Source: Nonomuraea corallina (lineage in GTDB: Bacteria; Actinomycetota; Actinomycetes; Streptosporangiales; Streptosporangiaceae). Taken from it: a stretch of 52,504 bases of DNA. How positions within the stretch are numbered: the stretch's first letter is position 1; each line of letters starts with the position of its first letter. This document shows, in pieces, positions 9,225 through 16,898 of the stretch. Position numbers and translations under genes: made by a program. Where the stretch lies: NCBI RefSeq assembly GCF_027620315.1, contig NZ_JAPNNL010000029.1, forward strand, positions 1 to 52,504, written 5' to 3'. The notes beneath the pieces are model-generated. The model searched no databases. It worked only from the letters and a program-made list of their open reading frames with translations, and was not told the DNA's origin.

Positions 9225-9252
9225 CCTATAAGGATGCGAAAAGTTTCGTCAA
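9225..9252 (-). promoter_or_regulatory. Probable sigma-A-type promoter of the 9174-3574 sugar transport operon
   Basis: On the minus strand a TTGACG -35 box (9252-9247) is followed after 16 nt by TATAGG (9230-9225). Transcription would start about 40 nt before the first ATG. The placement is by eye only. Confidence 0.5.
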
Positions 9253-9274
9253 CCCTTTGCAGGTGTTACAAAGC

Positions 9275-9295
9275 CGTTATCGATATATCGTTATC
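9275..9295. promoter_or_regulatory. Operator-like element: direct CGTTATC repeats around a CGATATATCG palindrome
   Basis: Two CGTTATC copies (9275-9281 and 9289-9295) lie 14 bp apart and flank the perfect 10-bp palindrome CGATATATCG (9281-9290). The element is strikingly AT-rich for this genome and sits about 22 bp upstream of the -35 box of the transport operon. It does not match the palindrome found in front of the IclR-linked genes, so a different regulator, possibly of LacI type, is likely. Confidence 0.45.
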
Positions 9296-9460
9296 CACAT
9301 GTCCGCAGCTCAGGCAGGTGATGGACGCGGATATGCGTTCGTAACATTTTGACGCGGAGTCATCGTCACTACAACCGGTTGCATCAGGCGTCAGCCGAGT
9401 CCGAGCATGCCGACAGCCGCCCTGACCTGATCGGTCGGGGCGGCTACCGAGCAGGAACCG

Positions 9461-10255
9461 TCACCAGGCCCCGCCGAGCTCCTTCAGCGTGAAGACCCCT
9501 CCCACCCGGTCGTGCACCGGATCGCTCAGGTCCGGCTCCCCCTGCTCGGCGATGATCTCGGCGGCGTACGACTCGGAGCTGTCGCGCGACTCGTACCCGA
9601 TCGCCCGCGCCTCCTCCAGCGACCACCAGCGGCGGGCGTTGTCGGAGACCCCCCACACGACGTGGAAGCCGGTGGCCGTGAGCGCGGCCTCGACCAGCCT
9701 GGCCAGGTCGTCCGGCGAGATCCAGGTGGCCAGGCCGCGGGTGTCGGCGGAGCGCTCGTTGCAGGTGCCGAGCCTGATGGCGGTCACGTGCATGCCGAAC
9801 CTGTCGTGGTAGAGGCTGCCCAGCCCTTCCATGACGAGCTTGCTCACGCCGTAGTACGTGTCGGGGCGCGGGAAGGCGTAGTCGGCGAGCTCCCCGCCGG
9901 AGGCCGGCCGGGTGTGGAAGCCGGCGGCGTGGTGGCTGCTCATCAGCACCACGTGGCGGACCCCCGCCGCGCGGGCGGCCTCCATCAGCACGTGGGTGCC
10001 GTCCATGTTGGCCCGCACCACGTCGGCCCACGGGTGCTCGCGGCTCTGGCCGCCGAGGTGGAGCACCGCGTCGACGTCCTTCATCGCGGCGGCCATGGCC
10101 CGGTCGTCGGTGAGGTCGGCCACGGCCAGTTCCTCGCCGGGTCCGGTGTCGAGCGGCGTCAGGTCCGACAGGCGCAGCGTCCGGCCCTCACGGGCGAGGC
10201 GGGGACGGAGCAGCGTGCCGACTTTCCCTGCGGCGCCGGTCATCAGTATGCGCAT
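9461..10255 (-). CDS. udh: Uronate dehydrogenase (short-chain/extended SDR, NAD-dependent)
   Basis: A 264-residue SDR enzyme. The N-terminal Rossmann motif is TGAAGKVG (6-13), the catalytic pair is Y135 and K139 in TYYGVSK, and SSHH (106-109) provides the serine. Later segments IRLGTCNE, TWISPDDLARLVEAA and VVWGVSDNARRWW match the pattern I know for bacterial uronate dehydrogenases. These oxidise D-galacturonate or D-glucuronate to the aldaro-lactone with NAD+. The ATG at 10255 is preferred because the SDR fold begins there, although GGGGG lies very close to it; a TTG at 10270 is the alternative. A candidate IclR-regulon palindrome lies upstream at 10284-10299. Confidence 0.85.
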   Translation of the reverse strand: MRILMTGAAGKVGTLLRPRLAREGRTLRLSDLTPLDTGPGEELAVADLTDDRAMAAAMKDVDAVLHLGGQSREHPWADVVRANMDGTHVLMEAARAAGVRHVVLMSSHHAAGFHTRPASGGELADYAFPRPDTYYGVSKLVMEGLGSLYHDRFGMHVTAIRLGTCNERSADTRGLATWISPDDLARLVEAALTATGFHVVWGVSDNARRWWSLEEARAIGYESRDSSESYAAEIIAEQGEPDLSDPVHDRVGGVFTLKELGGAW

Positions 10256-10283
10256 GCCCCCGTTGTACAAGAAGCCGGTCCAG

Positions 10284-10299
10284 ATTCACATTCTTGAAT
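10284..10299. promoter_or_regulatory. Candidate IclR-regulon operator in front of udh (weaker copy)
   Basis: ATTCACATTCTTGAAT has one half-site (ATTCACAT) one base from the GTTCACAT seen at 10360 and 16874, and imperfect outer dyad symmetry (ATTCA/TGAAT). It abuts the -35 box of the divergent ABC operon promoter at 10301. Confidence 0.45.
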
Positions 10300-10300
10300 A

Positions 10301-10330
10301 TTGACCGTGATGTGTGTCACTAGTTACTTT
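10301..10330 (+). promoter_or_regulatory. Probable promoter of the second sugar ABC operon
   Basis: TTGACC (10301-10306) and TACTTT (10325-10330) are separated by 18 nt. The predicted transcript start near 10337 leaves a leader of about 50 nt that contains the palindrome at 10360-10375. Confidence 0.5.
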
Positions 10331-10359
10331 TTTCTGGACTCGCCCATATCTAAGACACT

Positions 10360-10375
10360 TGTCACATATGTGAAC
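10360..10375. promoter_or_regulatory. Candidate IclR-regulon operator before the 10389 ABC operon
   Basis: TGTCACATATGTGAAC contains the perfect 12-bp palindrome TCACATATGTGA (10362-10373). It lies downstream of the predicted transcript start and just before the ribosome-binding site of the binding-protein gene, a repressor-like position. The right half, read in reverse, is GTTCACAT, identical to a half-site at 16874. Confidence 0.6.
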
Positions 10376-10388
10376 AGGAGGCGGTCTT

Positions 10389-11702
10389 ATGTCACGACGT
10401 CTGCTCGGGGTCGCCCTGGCCACGACCCTGGCCGTCACGCTGACAGGCTGCGGCTCCGGGGGAACGAGCTCGGCCACCGACGGCGCGCTGGAGATCTGGA
10501 TCAGGCAGGCGCCCGACTCCGAGGCGGCCAAGACGGCGCAGCGCCTGGCCGAGGCGTTCACCAAGGCCAGCGGGGTCCCGACCAAGGTGGTCGCGCTCTT
10601 CGACGACTTCGAGACCAAGCTGCAGCAGCAGGCGGCGCAGCGCGATCTCCCGGACGTCGTGATCAACGACACCGCCCAGATCGGCAACATGCGGACCCAG
10701 GGCTGGCTGACCGAGGTGGACCGGGCCTCGCTCGCGGGCGGCGACAAGCTCTCCGACCTCGCCTGGAAGGCCGCCACCGCCGGAGACGGCAAGACCTGGG
10801 CCGCGCCCTTCTCCGCCCAGGCCTTCGCCATCATCGCCCGCAGGGACTGGCGGGAGAAGGTCGGCATGGACGTGCCCCGGACCTGGGAGGACCTCGCCGC
10901 GCTGGCCAAGGCCTTCACCGAGAAGGACCCCGACGGCAACGGCCAGGACGACACCTCCGGCTTCGTCATCCCCGGCGGCACCAAGCGCGGCTACGCCTCG
11001 TGGTACGCCTCCTCCTTCATCTACGGCAACGGCGGCGACTTCGTCTCCCCGTCCGGCTCCGGAGCGTTCACCGCCGTCACGAACGACCCCAAGGCCGTCG
11101 AGGCGGTCCAGTTCCTCCAGGACCAGTTCTGCGACGCCAAGACCGTCAACCCGGGCGCGGTCAGCAACGACACCACGGTCACCCACGAGGTGTTCGAGAA
11201 GGGCCAGGGCGGCATCTACCTGACCGGCCCGTACGTGCTCGCCCGGTTCGTGGAGAGCGTCGGCACCGACAAGATCGAGGTGTACCCGGTGCCCCAGGGC
11301 CCGTCGGGCGGCCCCGGCACGCTGGGTGAGGGCGAGAACGTCTACCTGATGGCCGGGTCGCGGAACACCGAGGGCCAGAAGAAGTTCGCCGAGTTCGCCG
11401 TCTCCGCCGAAGGTCAGCGCATCGGCATGAACAAGGACGCCAACGGCGCGATCGTCCGCCTGCCGGTCAATTCCGAGGTCGACCTGGCCGCCGAGCGTCA
11501 GGACCCGCGCTGGAAGGTGTTCCAGGACGCCTACGCCGACGCGGTCTACGCCCACCCGGTGCCGAACTGGGCGCCGATCCGGCAGACCTCCGCCGACGCG
11601 ATCAACACGGTGTGGGCCGACTGCGCCAAGGACGTCAAGGCCGAGATGGACGCGCTCACCACCAAGCTGACCCAGGAACTGCGGAACCAAAAGGCATCAT
11701 GA
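10389..11702 (+). CDS. Extracellular sugar-binding lipoprotein of a second ABC importer
   Basis: A 437-residue solute-binding protein with a lipoprotein signal peptide (lipobox LTGC, C21). The mature domain starts at about residue 33 with the family pattern GALEIWIRQAP. A strong AGGAGG ribosome-binding site precedes the ATG. It is the first gene of a plus-strand operon with two permeases and is followed by the IclR regulator and the kdgD-type gene, so it probably captures a hexuronate, aldarate or related sugar acid. The stop overlaps the next start as ATGA. It is only distantly similar to the binding protein at 6012-7295. Confidence 0.9.
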   Translation: MSRRLLGVALATTLAVTLTGCGSGGTSSATDGALEIWIRQAPDSEAAKTAQRLAEAFTKASGVPTKVVALFDDFETKLQQQAAQRDLPDVVINDTAQIGNMRTQGWLTEVDRASLAGGDKLSDLAWKAATAGDGKTWAAPFSAQAFAIIARRDWREKVGMDVPRTWEDLAALAKAFTEKDPDGNGQDDTSGFVIPGGTKRGYASWYASSFIYGNGGDFVSPSGSGAFTAVTNDPKAVEAVQFLQDQFCDAKTVNPGAVSNDTTVTHEVFEKGQGGIYLTGPYVLARFVESVGTDKIEVYPVPQGPSGGPGTLGEGENVYLMAGSRNTEGQKKFAEFAVSAEGQRIGMNKDANGAIVRLPVNSEVDLAAERQDPRWKVFQDAYADAVYAHPVPNWAPIRQTSADAINTVWADCAKDVKAEMDALTTKLTQELRNQKAS

Positions 11703-12625
11703 CCCCGACGCCGACCCCGGCGCGGCCTCAGACGGCGGCCCCCGGCCGGACGCCCGGACGGGCGCGCCGGCGGGGGGCGCTGATCGCCTGGGCCTTCCTC
11801 GCGCCCGCCCTGCTGCTGTTCCTGTACTTCAAGTTCATCCCGATGTTCACCGGGCTGATGATGAGCTTCCAGGAGATCCGCTACATCGACAGCACCTGGG
11901 TCGGGCTGGACAACTACGCGACCATCCTCACGGACGAGGCGTTCCGCTCGGCGATCTGGCACAGCCTGGTGCTGGCGCTGGGCACCACGGCCGGATCGCT
12001 GGTGTTCGGGCTGGGTCTCGCGCTGCTCATCGAGGGGCCGGCCCGGTATCTCTGGTTCGTCAGGACCGCGGCCTTCCTGCCGGTCGTGGTCACCATGGCG
12101 GCGGTCGCCGAGGTGTGGCGGATCATGTACCACCCGGGCGACACCGGCACGCTCAACATGATCCTGGGCTGGGTGGGCATCGCCCCGCAGCCGTTCCTGG
12201 CGGACGAGGACTCCTCGCTGCTGTCGATCATGGTCATGAGCATCTGGCGCGGCACCCCGTACGACATGATGATCTTCCTGGCCGGACTGGTCGGCATCGA
12301 CCGCACCCTGTACGAGGCCGCGGCGGTGGACGGCGCGTCCACCTGGCGCCGGCTGCGGCACATCACGCTGCCCGCGCTGCGGCCGGTGTTCTGGATCCTG
12401 TTCACGCTCGCGGCCATCCGCGGCCTGCGGGTGTTCGTCGAGGTGTACGTGCTCACCAACGGCGGGCCGAACGGGTCGTCCGAGGTGCTGATGACGCTCA
12501 TCTACAAGCTCGGCTTCCAGACCGGCGAGCTGGGCATCGCGTCCGCGGGCGGGATCGTGCTGTTCGCGGCCACGCTCGCGCTGACCGTGCTCGTTCAGCT
12601 GATGCGCAGGAGGCAGTCGGCATGA
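11699..12625 (+). CDS. Carbohydrate ABC transporter permease, MalF type
   Basis: A 308-residue permease. A basic, Thr/Pro-rich N-terminus is followed by about six membrane helices, and the EAA loop is YEAAAVDGASTWRRLRHITL. The ATG at 11699 overlaps the upstream stop and the gene ends with ATGA overlapping the next permease, so the three transport genes are translationally coupled. Confidence 0.92.
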   Translation: MTPTPTPARPQTAAPGRTPGRARRRGALIAWAFLAPALLLFLYFKFIPMFTGLMMSFQEIRYIDSTWVGLDNYATILTDEAFRSAIWHSLVLALGTTAGSLVFGLGLALLIEGPARYLWFVRTAAFLPVVVTMAAVAEVWRIMYHPGDTGTLNMILGWVGIAPQPFLADEDSSLLSIMVMSIWRGTPYDMMIFLAGLVGIDRTLYEAAAVDGASTWRRLRHITLPALRPVFWILFTLAAIRGLRVFVEVYVLTNGGPNGSSEVLMTLIYKLGFQTGELGIASAGGIVLFAATLALTVLVQLMRRRQSA

Positions 12626-13485
12626 TGAGGTTCGACAGCGCGCTGGGGCTGGAGTCGCGCCGCGGGCCGTTCGCCACCGCGGGCAAGATCCTGGCCTACT
12701 CGGGCATGCTGGTGGTGTTCACCGGGCCGCTGGTCGGGCTGCTGATCAGCGCCTTCAACAAGACGCTCGACCCGACCTCCTTCACCTGGTGGCCGGACGA
12801 GTTCACCTTCGACAACTTCGTGCACGCCGCCGACCGCAACGTCTACCGCTACCTATTCAACTCGTTCGTGGTGGTGGGGTTCGGGCTGCTGCTGCAGATG
12901 ATCGTGAGCGTCTTCGCGGCCTACTCGCTGGCGCGCAAGAAGTTCCGCGGCATGAGCGTGGTCATGCTCATCATGCTGACCACGATGATGCTCCCCGAGG
13001 AGATCATCGCGATCCCGCTCTCCCTGGTGCTCGCCGACCTGCCGGTGCTCCACCTCAACCTGATCGGCACGTACGCGGGCATGATCCTGCCGGTCGGCGC
13101 CTGGGGCTTCTCGATCCTGGTCATGACCGAGTTCATGAAGGAGGTGCCGGTCGAGCTGGAGGAGGCGGCCCGCATCGACGGGGCGGGCGAGCTGCGCACG
13201 TTCTTCACCATCATCCTGCCGCTGTGCCGGCCCGCCCTCGGCGTGATCGGGGTGTTCGGCTTCACCATGATCTGGGACCAGTATCTGCTGCCGCTCATCG
13301 TGGCGCCCGAAGCCGGCATGTGGACGCTGCCCATCGCGCTGCGCTCGCTCCGGTCCGACGAGGAGGTGGGCATCGGGGTGCTTCTGGCGGCCACGCTGCT
13401 GGCCCTGCTGCCGTCGATCGTCGCGTTCCTCGCGTTCCAGCGGCAGTTCATGCGCGGCCTCACGAGCGGGGCGGTGAAGGGATGA
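12622..13485 (+). CDS. Carbohydrate ABC transporter permease, MalG type
   Basis: A 287-residue permease partner with about six helices and an EAA loop LEEAARIDGAGELRTFFTII. The ATG at 12622 overlaps the preceding stop and is preceded by AGGAGG. It lacks the usual acidic-hydrophobic start of many MalG proteins but ends in the expected FMRGLTSGAVKG. No ATPase gene follows; the next gene is the IclR regulator after a 69-bp gap. Confidence 0.92.
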   Translation: MMRFDSALGLESRRGPFATAGKILAYSGMLVVFTGPLVGLLISAFNKTLDPTSFTWWPDEFTFDNFVHAADRNVYRYLFNSFVVVGFGLLLQMIVSVFAAYSLARKKFRGMSVVMLIMLTTMMLPEEIIAIPLSLVLADLPVLHLNLIGTYAGMILPVGAWGFSILVMTEFMKEVPVELEEAARIDGAGELRTFFTIILPLCRPALGVIGVFGFTMIWDQYLLPLIVAPEAGMWTLPIALRSLRSDEEVGIGVLLAATLLALLPSIVAFLAFQRQFMRGLTSGAVKG

Positions 13486-13489
13486 CGGT

Positions 13490-13505
13490 GTCCATATACC
13501 TGGAC
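13490..13505. promoter_or_regulatory. Candidate operator upstream of the IclR regulator gene (autoregulation)
   Basis: GTCCATATACCTGGAC has 5-bp perfect outer arms (GTCCA/TGGAC) and matches the 16874-16889 site at 12 of 16 positions. It lies about 50 bp before the regulator's ATG. A possible -10 box TATCCT (13515-13520) places it over the -35 region. Confidence 0.55.
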
Positions 13506-13554
13506 GACATCCCATATCCTGACGCCCAGAAGCCGCAGTCGAGATGGGACGAGC

Positions 13555-14316
13555 ATGGAGCCGCAGTTGGTCAAGTCCGCCGAACGGACCGTACGCATCC
13601 TGGAGACCCTGGCCGCATCCCCGCACACCCTGACCCTGGCGGAGCTGCAGCAGCGCACCGGATTCCCGCGCAGCAGCCTGCACGCGCTGATGCGCACGCT
13701 GGTGGAGCTCAACTGGGTGGAGACCGAAGCCGCGAGATCCGCCTTCGGCATCGGCCCGCACGCGCTGCTGACCGGGACCGCCTACCTGGACAAGGACCCC
13801 GCCCTGCCGTTCGCCCAGGCGACGCTGGAGGACCTCCGGGACGAAACCGGACAGACCGCTCACTTCGCTCGCAGGGACGAGGCGCACGTCCTCTACCTGG
13901 CCACCCGCGAGTCACGCGCCGCGCACCACATCATCCCCCGGGTCGGCAGACGGCTGCCCGCCCACGTCACCGCGCTCGGCCAGGTGCTCCTCGCCCAGCT
14001 CACCGACGACGAGGTCAAGGCCCTGCTCCCGGACCCGCTGCCCGGCCTCACCGAGCACACCATCACCGACCTGGGCAGGCTGACCGGCGAACTGGACCGG
14101 GTCCGCACCCGCGGCTGGGCCTACGAGCGCGAGCAGGGCACCGCCGGCGTGGCCTGCGTGGCCGTCACCGTCGACTACCGGATCCCGGCCACGGACGCGA
14201 TCAGCTGCTCGATGCCCGCCGACCTGCCGCAAGCCCAGATCGAGCGGGTCATCGACGCGGTGATCACCCACACCCGCAAGCTGGGTGCCACTCTCCGCCG
14301 GGAGGGCATCCGCTAG
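13555..14316 (+). CDS. IclR family transcriptional regulator
   Basis: A 253-residue regulator. Residues about 5-65 form the winged helix (SAERTVRILETLA, then LAELQQRTGFPRSSLHALMRTL), and residues about 80-250 the effector-binding domain (HVTALGQVLLAQL, GWAYEREQGTAGVACVAV). IclR proteins such as KdgR control sugar-acid catabolism in response to intermediates. The gene lies between the second importer and the kdgD-type gene, with a stop 12 bp before the latter's ATG, so it is probably the local regulator. Four related palindromes in the island are candidate targets. Confidence 0.92.
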   Translation: MEPQLVKSAERTVRILETLAASPHTLTLAELQQRTGFPRSSLHALMRTLVELNWVETEAARSAFGIGPHALLTGTAYLDKDPALPFAQATLEDLRDETGQTAHFARRDEAHVLYLATRESRAAHHIIPRVGRRLPAHVTALGQVLLAQLTDDEVKALLPDPLPGLTEHTITDLGRLTGELDRVRTRGWAYEREQGTAGVACVAVTVDYRIPATDAISCSMPADLPQAQIERVIDAVITHTRKLGATLRREGIR

Positions 14317-14328
14317 AAGGAGGCGTTG

Positions 14329-15234
14329 ATGCGGCTGCAAGGCGTGCTGTTCTTCCCGGTGACCCCGTACGGTCCCGACGGCGACGTGGCCGAGCAGGTG
14401 CTCGCCAGGCACGTCGACGCCGGGGTCACGGCGGGAGCGGGCGGGGTGTTCACCGCATGTGGAACAGGTGAGTTCAACGCCCTCAGCCCCGACGACCACA
14501 CCGCCGCCGTGCGGGCCTCCGTGGCCGCCACGGCCGGGAGAGTGCCGGTCCTCGCGGGCGCGGGCGGCACCCTCCCCCAGGCCAGGGCCCAGGCCGCGGC
14601 CGCCGCCGCGCACGGCGCCGACGGGCTGCTCATCATGCCGCCGTACCTGGTCAGCGCCCCACCGGACGGCCTGGTCCGCTACGTGCGCGAGGTCACCGGG
14701 GCGGGCGGCCTGCCGGCCATCATCTACCAGCGCAACAACGCCCGCTACTCCCCCGCCGCCGTCGCCGAACTGGCCCGCCTGCCGGAGGTGATCGGGTTCA
14801 AGGACGGGCTGGGCGACCTGGACCTGCTCCAGCGCATCATCCTGACCGTGCGCGAGTCGGCCGGGCCGGACTTCACGTTCTTCAACGGCCTGCCGACGGC
14901 CGAGCTGACCGTGCCCGCCTACCGAGGGCTGGGGGTGAACCTGTACTCCAGCGCCGCCTTCGCCTTCGCCCCCGAAGTCGCGCTGGCCTTCTACCGGGCG
15001 GTCACGTCCGGTGACGAGGACCTGACCCGGAGGCTGCTGACGGGCTTCTACAAGCCGCTGGTGGAGCTGCGCGACCAGGTGCCGGGGTACGCGGTGTCAT
15101 TGGTCAAGGCGGGGGTACGGCTGCGCGGGCTGGACGTGGGCGGCGTCCGGCCGCCCCTGGTCGACCCTTCGCCGGAACACGTGGCCGCACTGGAGAAGAT
15201 CATCGCCACCGGCCTCGAACTCGCCGACCCCTGA
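14329..15234 (+). CDS. kdgD: 5-dehydro-4-deoxyglucarate dehydratase
   Basis: A 301-residue DapA-superfamily TIM barrel. Y133 (IIYQRN) and the Schiff-base lysine K158 (GFKDGLGD) are the expected catalytic residues, and the TACGTGEF and FFNGLPTAELT segments match KdgD-type dehydratases. The reaction is dehydration and decarboxylation of 5-dehydro-4-deoxy-D-glucarate to 2,5-dioxopentanoate. AAGGAGG lies 5 nt before the ATG at 14329, which decides the start over a TTG codon immediately upstream. The enzymes before and after it in the pathway (glucarate dehydratase and semialdehyde dehydrogenase) are encoded within 3 kb. A paralogue lies at 1-578. Confidence 0.9.
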   Translation: MRLQGVLFFPVTPYGPDGDVAEQVLARHVDAGVTAGAGGVFTACGTGEFNALSPDDHTAAVRASVAATAGRVPVLAGAGGTLPQARAQAAAAAAHGADGLLIMPPYLVSAPPDGLVRYVREVTGAGGLPAIIYQRNNARYSPAAVAELARLPEVIGFKDGLGDLDLLQRIILTVRESAGPDFTFFNGLPTAELTVPAYRGLGVNLYSSAAFAFAPEVALAFYRAVTSGDEDLTRRLLTGFYKPLVELRDQVPGYAVSLVKAGVRLRGLDVGGVRPPLVDPSPEHVAALEKIIATGLELADP

Positions 15235-15283
15235 CCCGTACCACCCCGCCCACCATCCGCCGGACCGCGCACCTGCCGCGCCC

Positions 15284-15323
15284 GGTTTGGGTCCCTCCGA
15301 TGGTCACGGGAGGGACCCAAACC
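15284..15323. terminator. 15-bp perfect stem hairpin between converging genes
   Basis: The arm at 15284-15298 (GGTTTGGGTCCCTCC) and the arm at 15309-15323 are exact reverse complements around a 10-nt loop. It sits 13 bp before the stop of the converging dehydrogenase gene and 49 bp after kdgD. No T-run is present, as is common for actinobacterial terminators. Confidence 0.75.
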
Positions 15324-15336
15324 CGAGTAACGTCAC

Positions 15337-16794
15337 TCACCGTTCGAGCGCCCCGTCCACGCGGCGCGGAATCCCCAGGGGGTTGTCGTCCTTCAGCTCG
15401 TCAGGCAGCAGCGCCTCGGGCCAGTCCTGGTAGGCCGTGGGCTCCAGCCAGCGGTCGATGGCCGTGGCGCCGACCGAGGTGGTCGCCGTGGTCGTGGCAG
15501 GCCAAGGGCCGCCGTGGTGCATGGCCCAGGTGACGGCCACGCCTGTCGGCCAGCCGTTCCAGATCAGCCGCCCGGCCTTCCGCCCGAGCACGTCGGTCAG
15601 CGGCTCGGCCTCGCCGGGGTCGGTGGCGTGCACCGTGGCGGTGAGCGAGCCCTCCAGCCGCTCCAGCACCGGCGGCAGGTCACTGATTTCCCGGTAGGTG
15701 ACCACGATCGAGGCCGGGCCGAAGCACTCCTCGCCGATGCCGGGCAGCTTCTCGGCGAACGTGTCGAGGTCCGTGGTGAACACCTGGGGCGTCACCGACC
15801 AGCCGCCCTCCCCCGGCTTGCCCTCGGCCAGCAACCGGAGCTGCCCGAGCCGGCCCAGCCCGCCCAGGTAGCCGTCGCGGATCCGCTCGGCCAGCATGGG
15901 CCCGCCGCTGGTGCCCTCGACGGCCTCGGTCAGCGCCTTGCGCAGTTCGTCGCCCTCGGGCACGAACAGCAGCCCCGGGTTGGTGCAGAACTGTCCCACG
16001 CCCTGGGTCAGCGAGGCGGCGAATCCGGTCGCCACCTGCTGCGCCGGCGCCGACGGCAGCACCACGACCGGGTTCACACTGCCCAGCTCACCGAAGAACG
16101 GGATCGGCGTCTCACGCTCGTCGATGAGCCGCTGGATCGCCTTGCCGCCCGCGACGGACCCGGTGAACCCGGCCGCGACCACCGCCGGGTGACGCACGAG
16201 GTCCGCGCCGGCCTCCACGCCGTGCACCAGCCCCAGCAGGTCAGGGTACGGGAGCGCGTCGCGTACCAGCTTGGCCACCCGCTCGGAGGTGCCGGGATGC
16301 CCGGGATGCGCCTTGACCACGACCGGGCAGCCGGCGGCGAGGGCGGAGGCCGTGTCACCGCCCGCCACCGAGAACGCGAACGGGAAGTTGCTGGCCGCGA
16401 AGACCGCCACCACGCCGGGCAGCGGCTGCTTCATGCGCCGCACGTCGGGCCGCGGCGGGTCGGCATGGTCGATGATCGCGTCCAGGTAGCCTCCGTCCCT
16501 GATCACCCGGGCGAAGAACCTGAACTGGCCGGTGGTGCGGCCCACCTCGCCGCGCAGCCGTACCTCGCCGAGCGCTGTCTCCTGGTCGGCGAGCCGCCAC
16601 AGCTCGTCGGCGTGCGCGTCGAGCGCGTCCGCGACGGCCTCCAGCGCGGCCGCGCGGTCGTCGGCGGGGGTGGCCCGCCAGGCCTGGCCCGCGGCCGCGG
16701 CGGCGGAGACGACCAGGTCCACCCCGGCGCGGTCGGTCTCGGGCACGCCGGCGCCCACGGGCTCGCCGGTCCTGGGGTCGTATCCGTAGATCAT
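15337..16794 (-). CDS. 2,5-dioxovalerate (alpha-ketoglutaric semialdehyde) dehydrogenase, aldehyde dehydrogenase family
   Basis: A 485-residue aldehyde dehydrogenase of the semialdehyde type. The catalytic cysteine is C270 in GQFCTNPG, the general base E236 in FFGELGSVNP, and N136 lies in AASNFPFAFSVAGGD. It would oxidise 2-oxoglutarate semialdehyde, the product of the adjacent kdgD-type enzyme, to 2-oxoglutarate, which enters the TCA cycle. The ATG at 16794 is chosen, with GAAGGG 7 nt upstream; a GTG directly before it is also possible. It is divergent from gudD across a roughly 100-bp regulatory region. Confidence 0.88.
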   Translation of the reverse strand: MIYGYDPRTGEPVGAGVPETDRAGVDLVVSAAAAAGQAWRATPADDRAAALEAVADALDAHADELWRLADQETALGEVRLRGEVGRTTGQFRFFARVIRDGGYLDAIIDHADPPRPDVRRMKQPLPGVVAVFAASNFPFAFSVAGGDTASALAAGCPVVVKAHPGHPGTSERVAKLVRDALPYPDLLGLVHGVEAGADLVRHPAVVAAGFTGSVAGGKAIQRLIDERETPIPFFGELGSVNPVVVLPSAPAQQVATGFAASLTQGVGQFCTNPGLLFVPEGDELRKALTEAVEGTSGGPMLAERIRDGYLGGLGRLGQLRLLAEGKPGEGGWSVTPQVFTTDLDTFAEKLPGIGEECFGPASIVVTYREISDLPPVLERLEGSLTATVHATDPGEAEPLTDVLGRKAGRLIWNGWPTGVAVTWAMHHGGPWPATTTATTSVGATAIDRWLEPTAYQDWPEALLPDELKDDNPLGIPRRVDGALER

Positions 16795-16813
16795 CACATG
16801 GCCCTTCGGAGTC

Positions 16814-16843
16814 TTGACACGTTCTCAGCCCGATTCTTACAGT
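16814..16843 (+). promoter_or_regulatory. Probable gudD promoter
   Basis: A consensus TTGACA (16814-16819) is followed after 18 nt by TACAGT (16838-16843). The predicted transcript start near 16850 lies just before two inverted-repeat elements, a layout typical of a repressed promoter. Confidence 0.6.
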
Positions 16844-16858
16844 TGCCGCATTCTGTCC

Positions 16859-16889
16859 ACAAACCTGGCGTTTGTTCACATACATGGAC
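16859..16889. promoter_or_regulatory. Tandem operator-like elements between the dehydrogenase gene and gudD
   Basis: Two elements overlap by two bases: an inverted repeat ACAAAC-5-GTTTGT (16859-16875), and the palindrome GTTCACATACATGGAC (16874-16889), which belongs to the same family as the sites at 10360 and 13490. They fall between the predicted start site and the gudD ATG. Confidence 0.55.
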
Positions 16890-16898
16890 GGCGATCAC

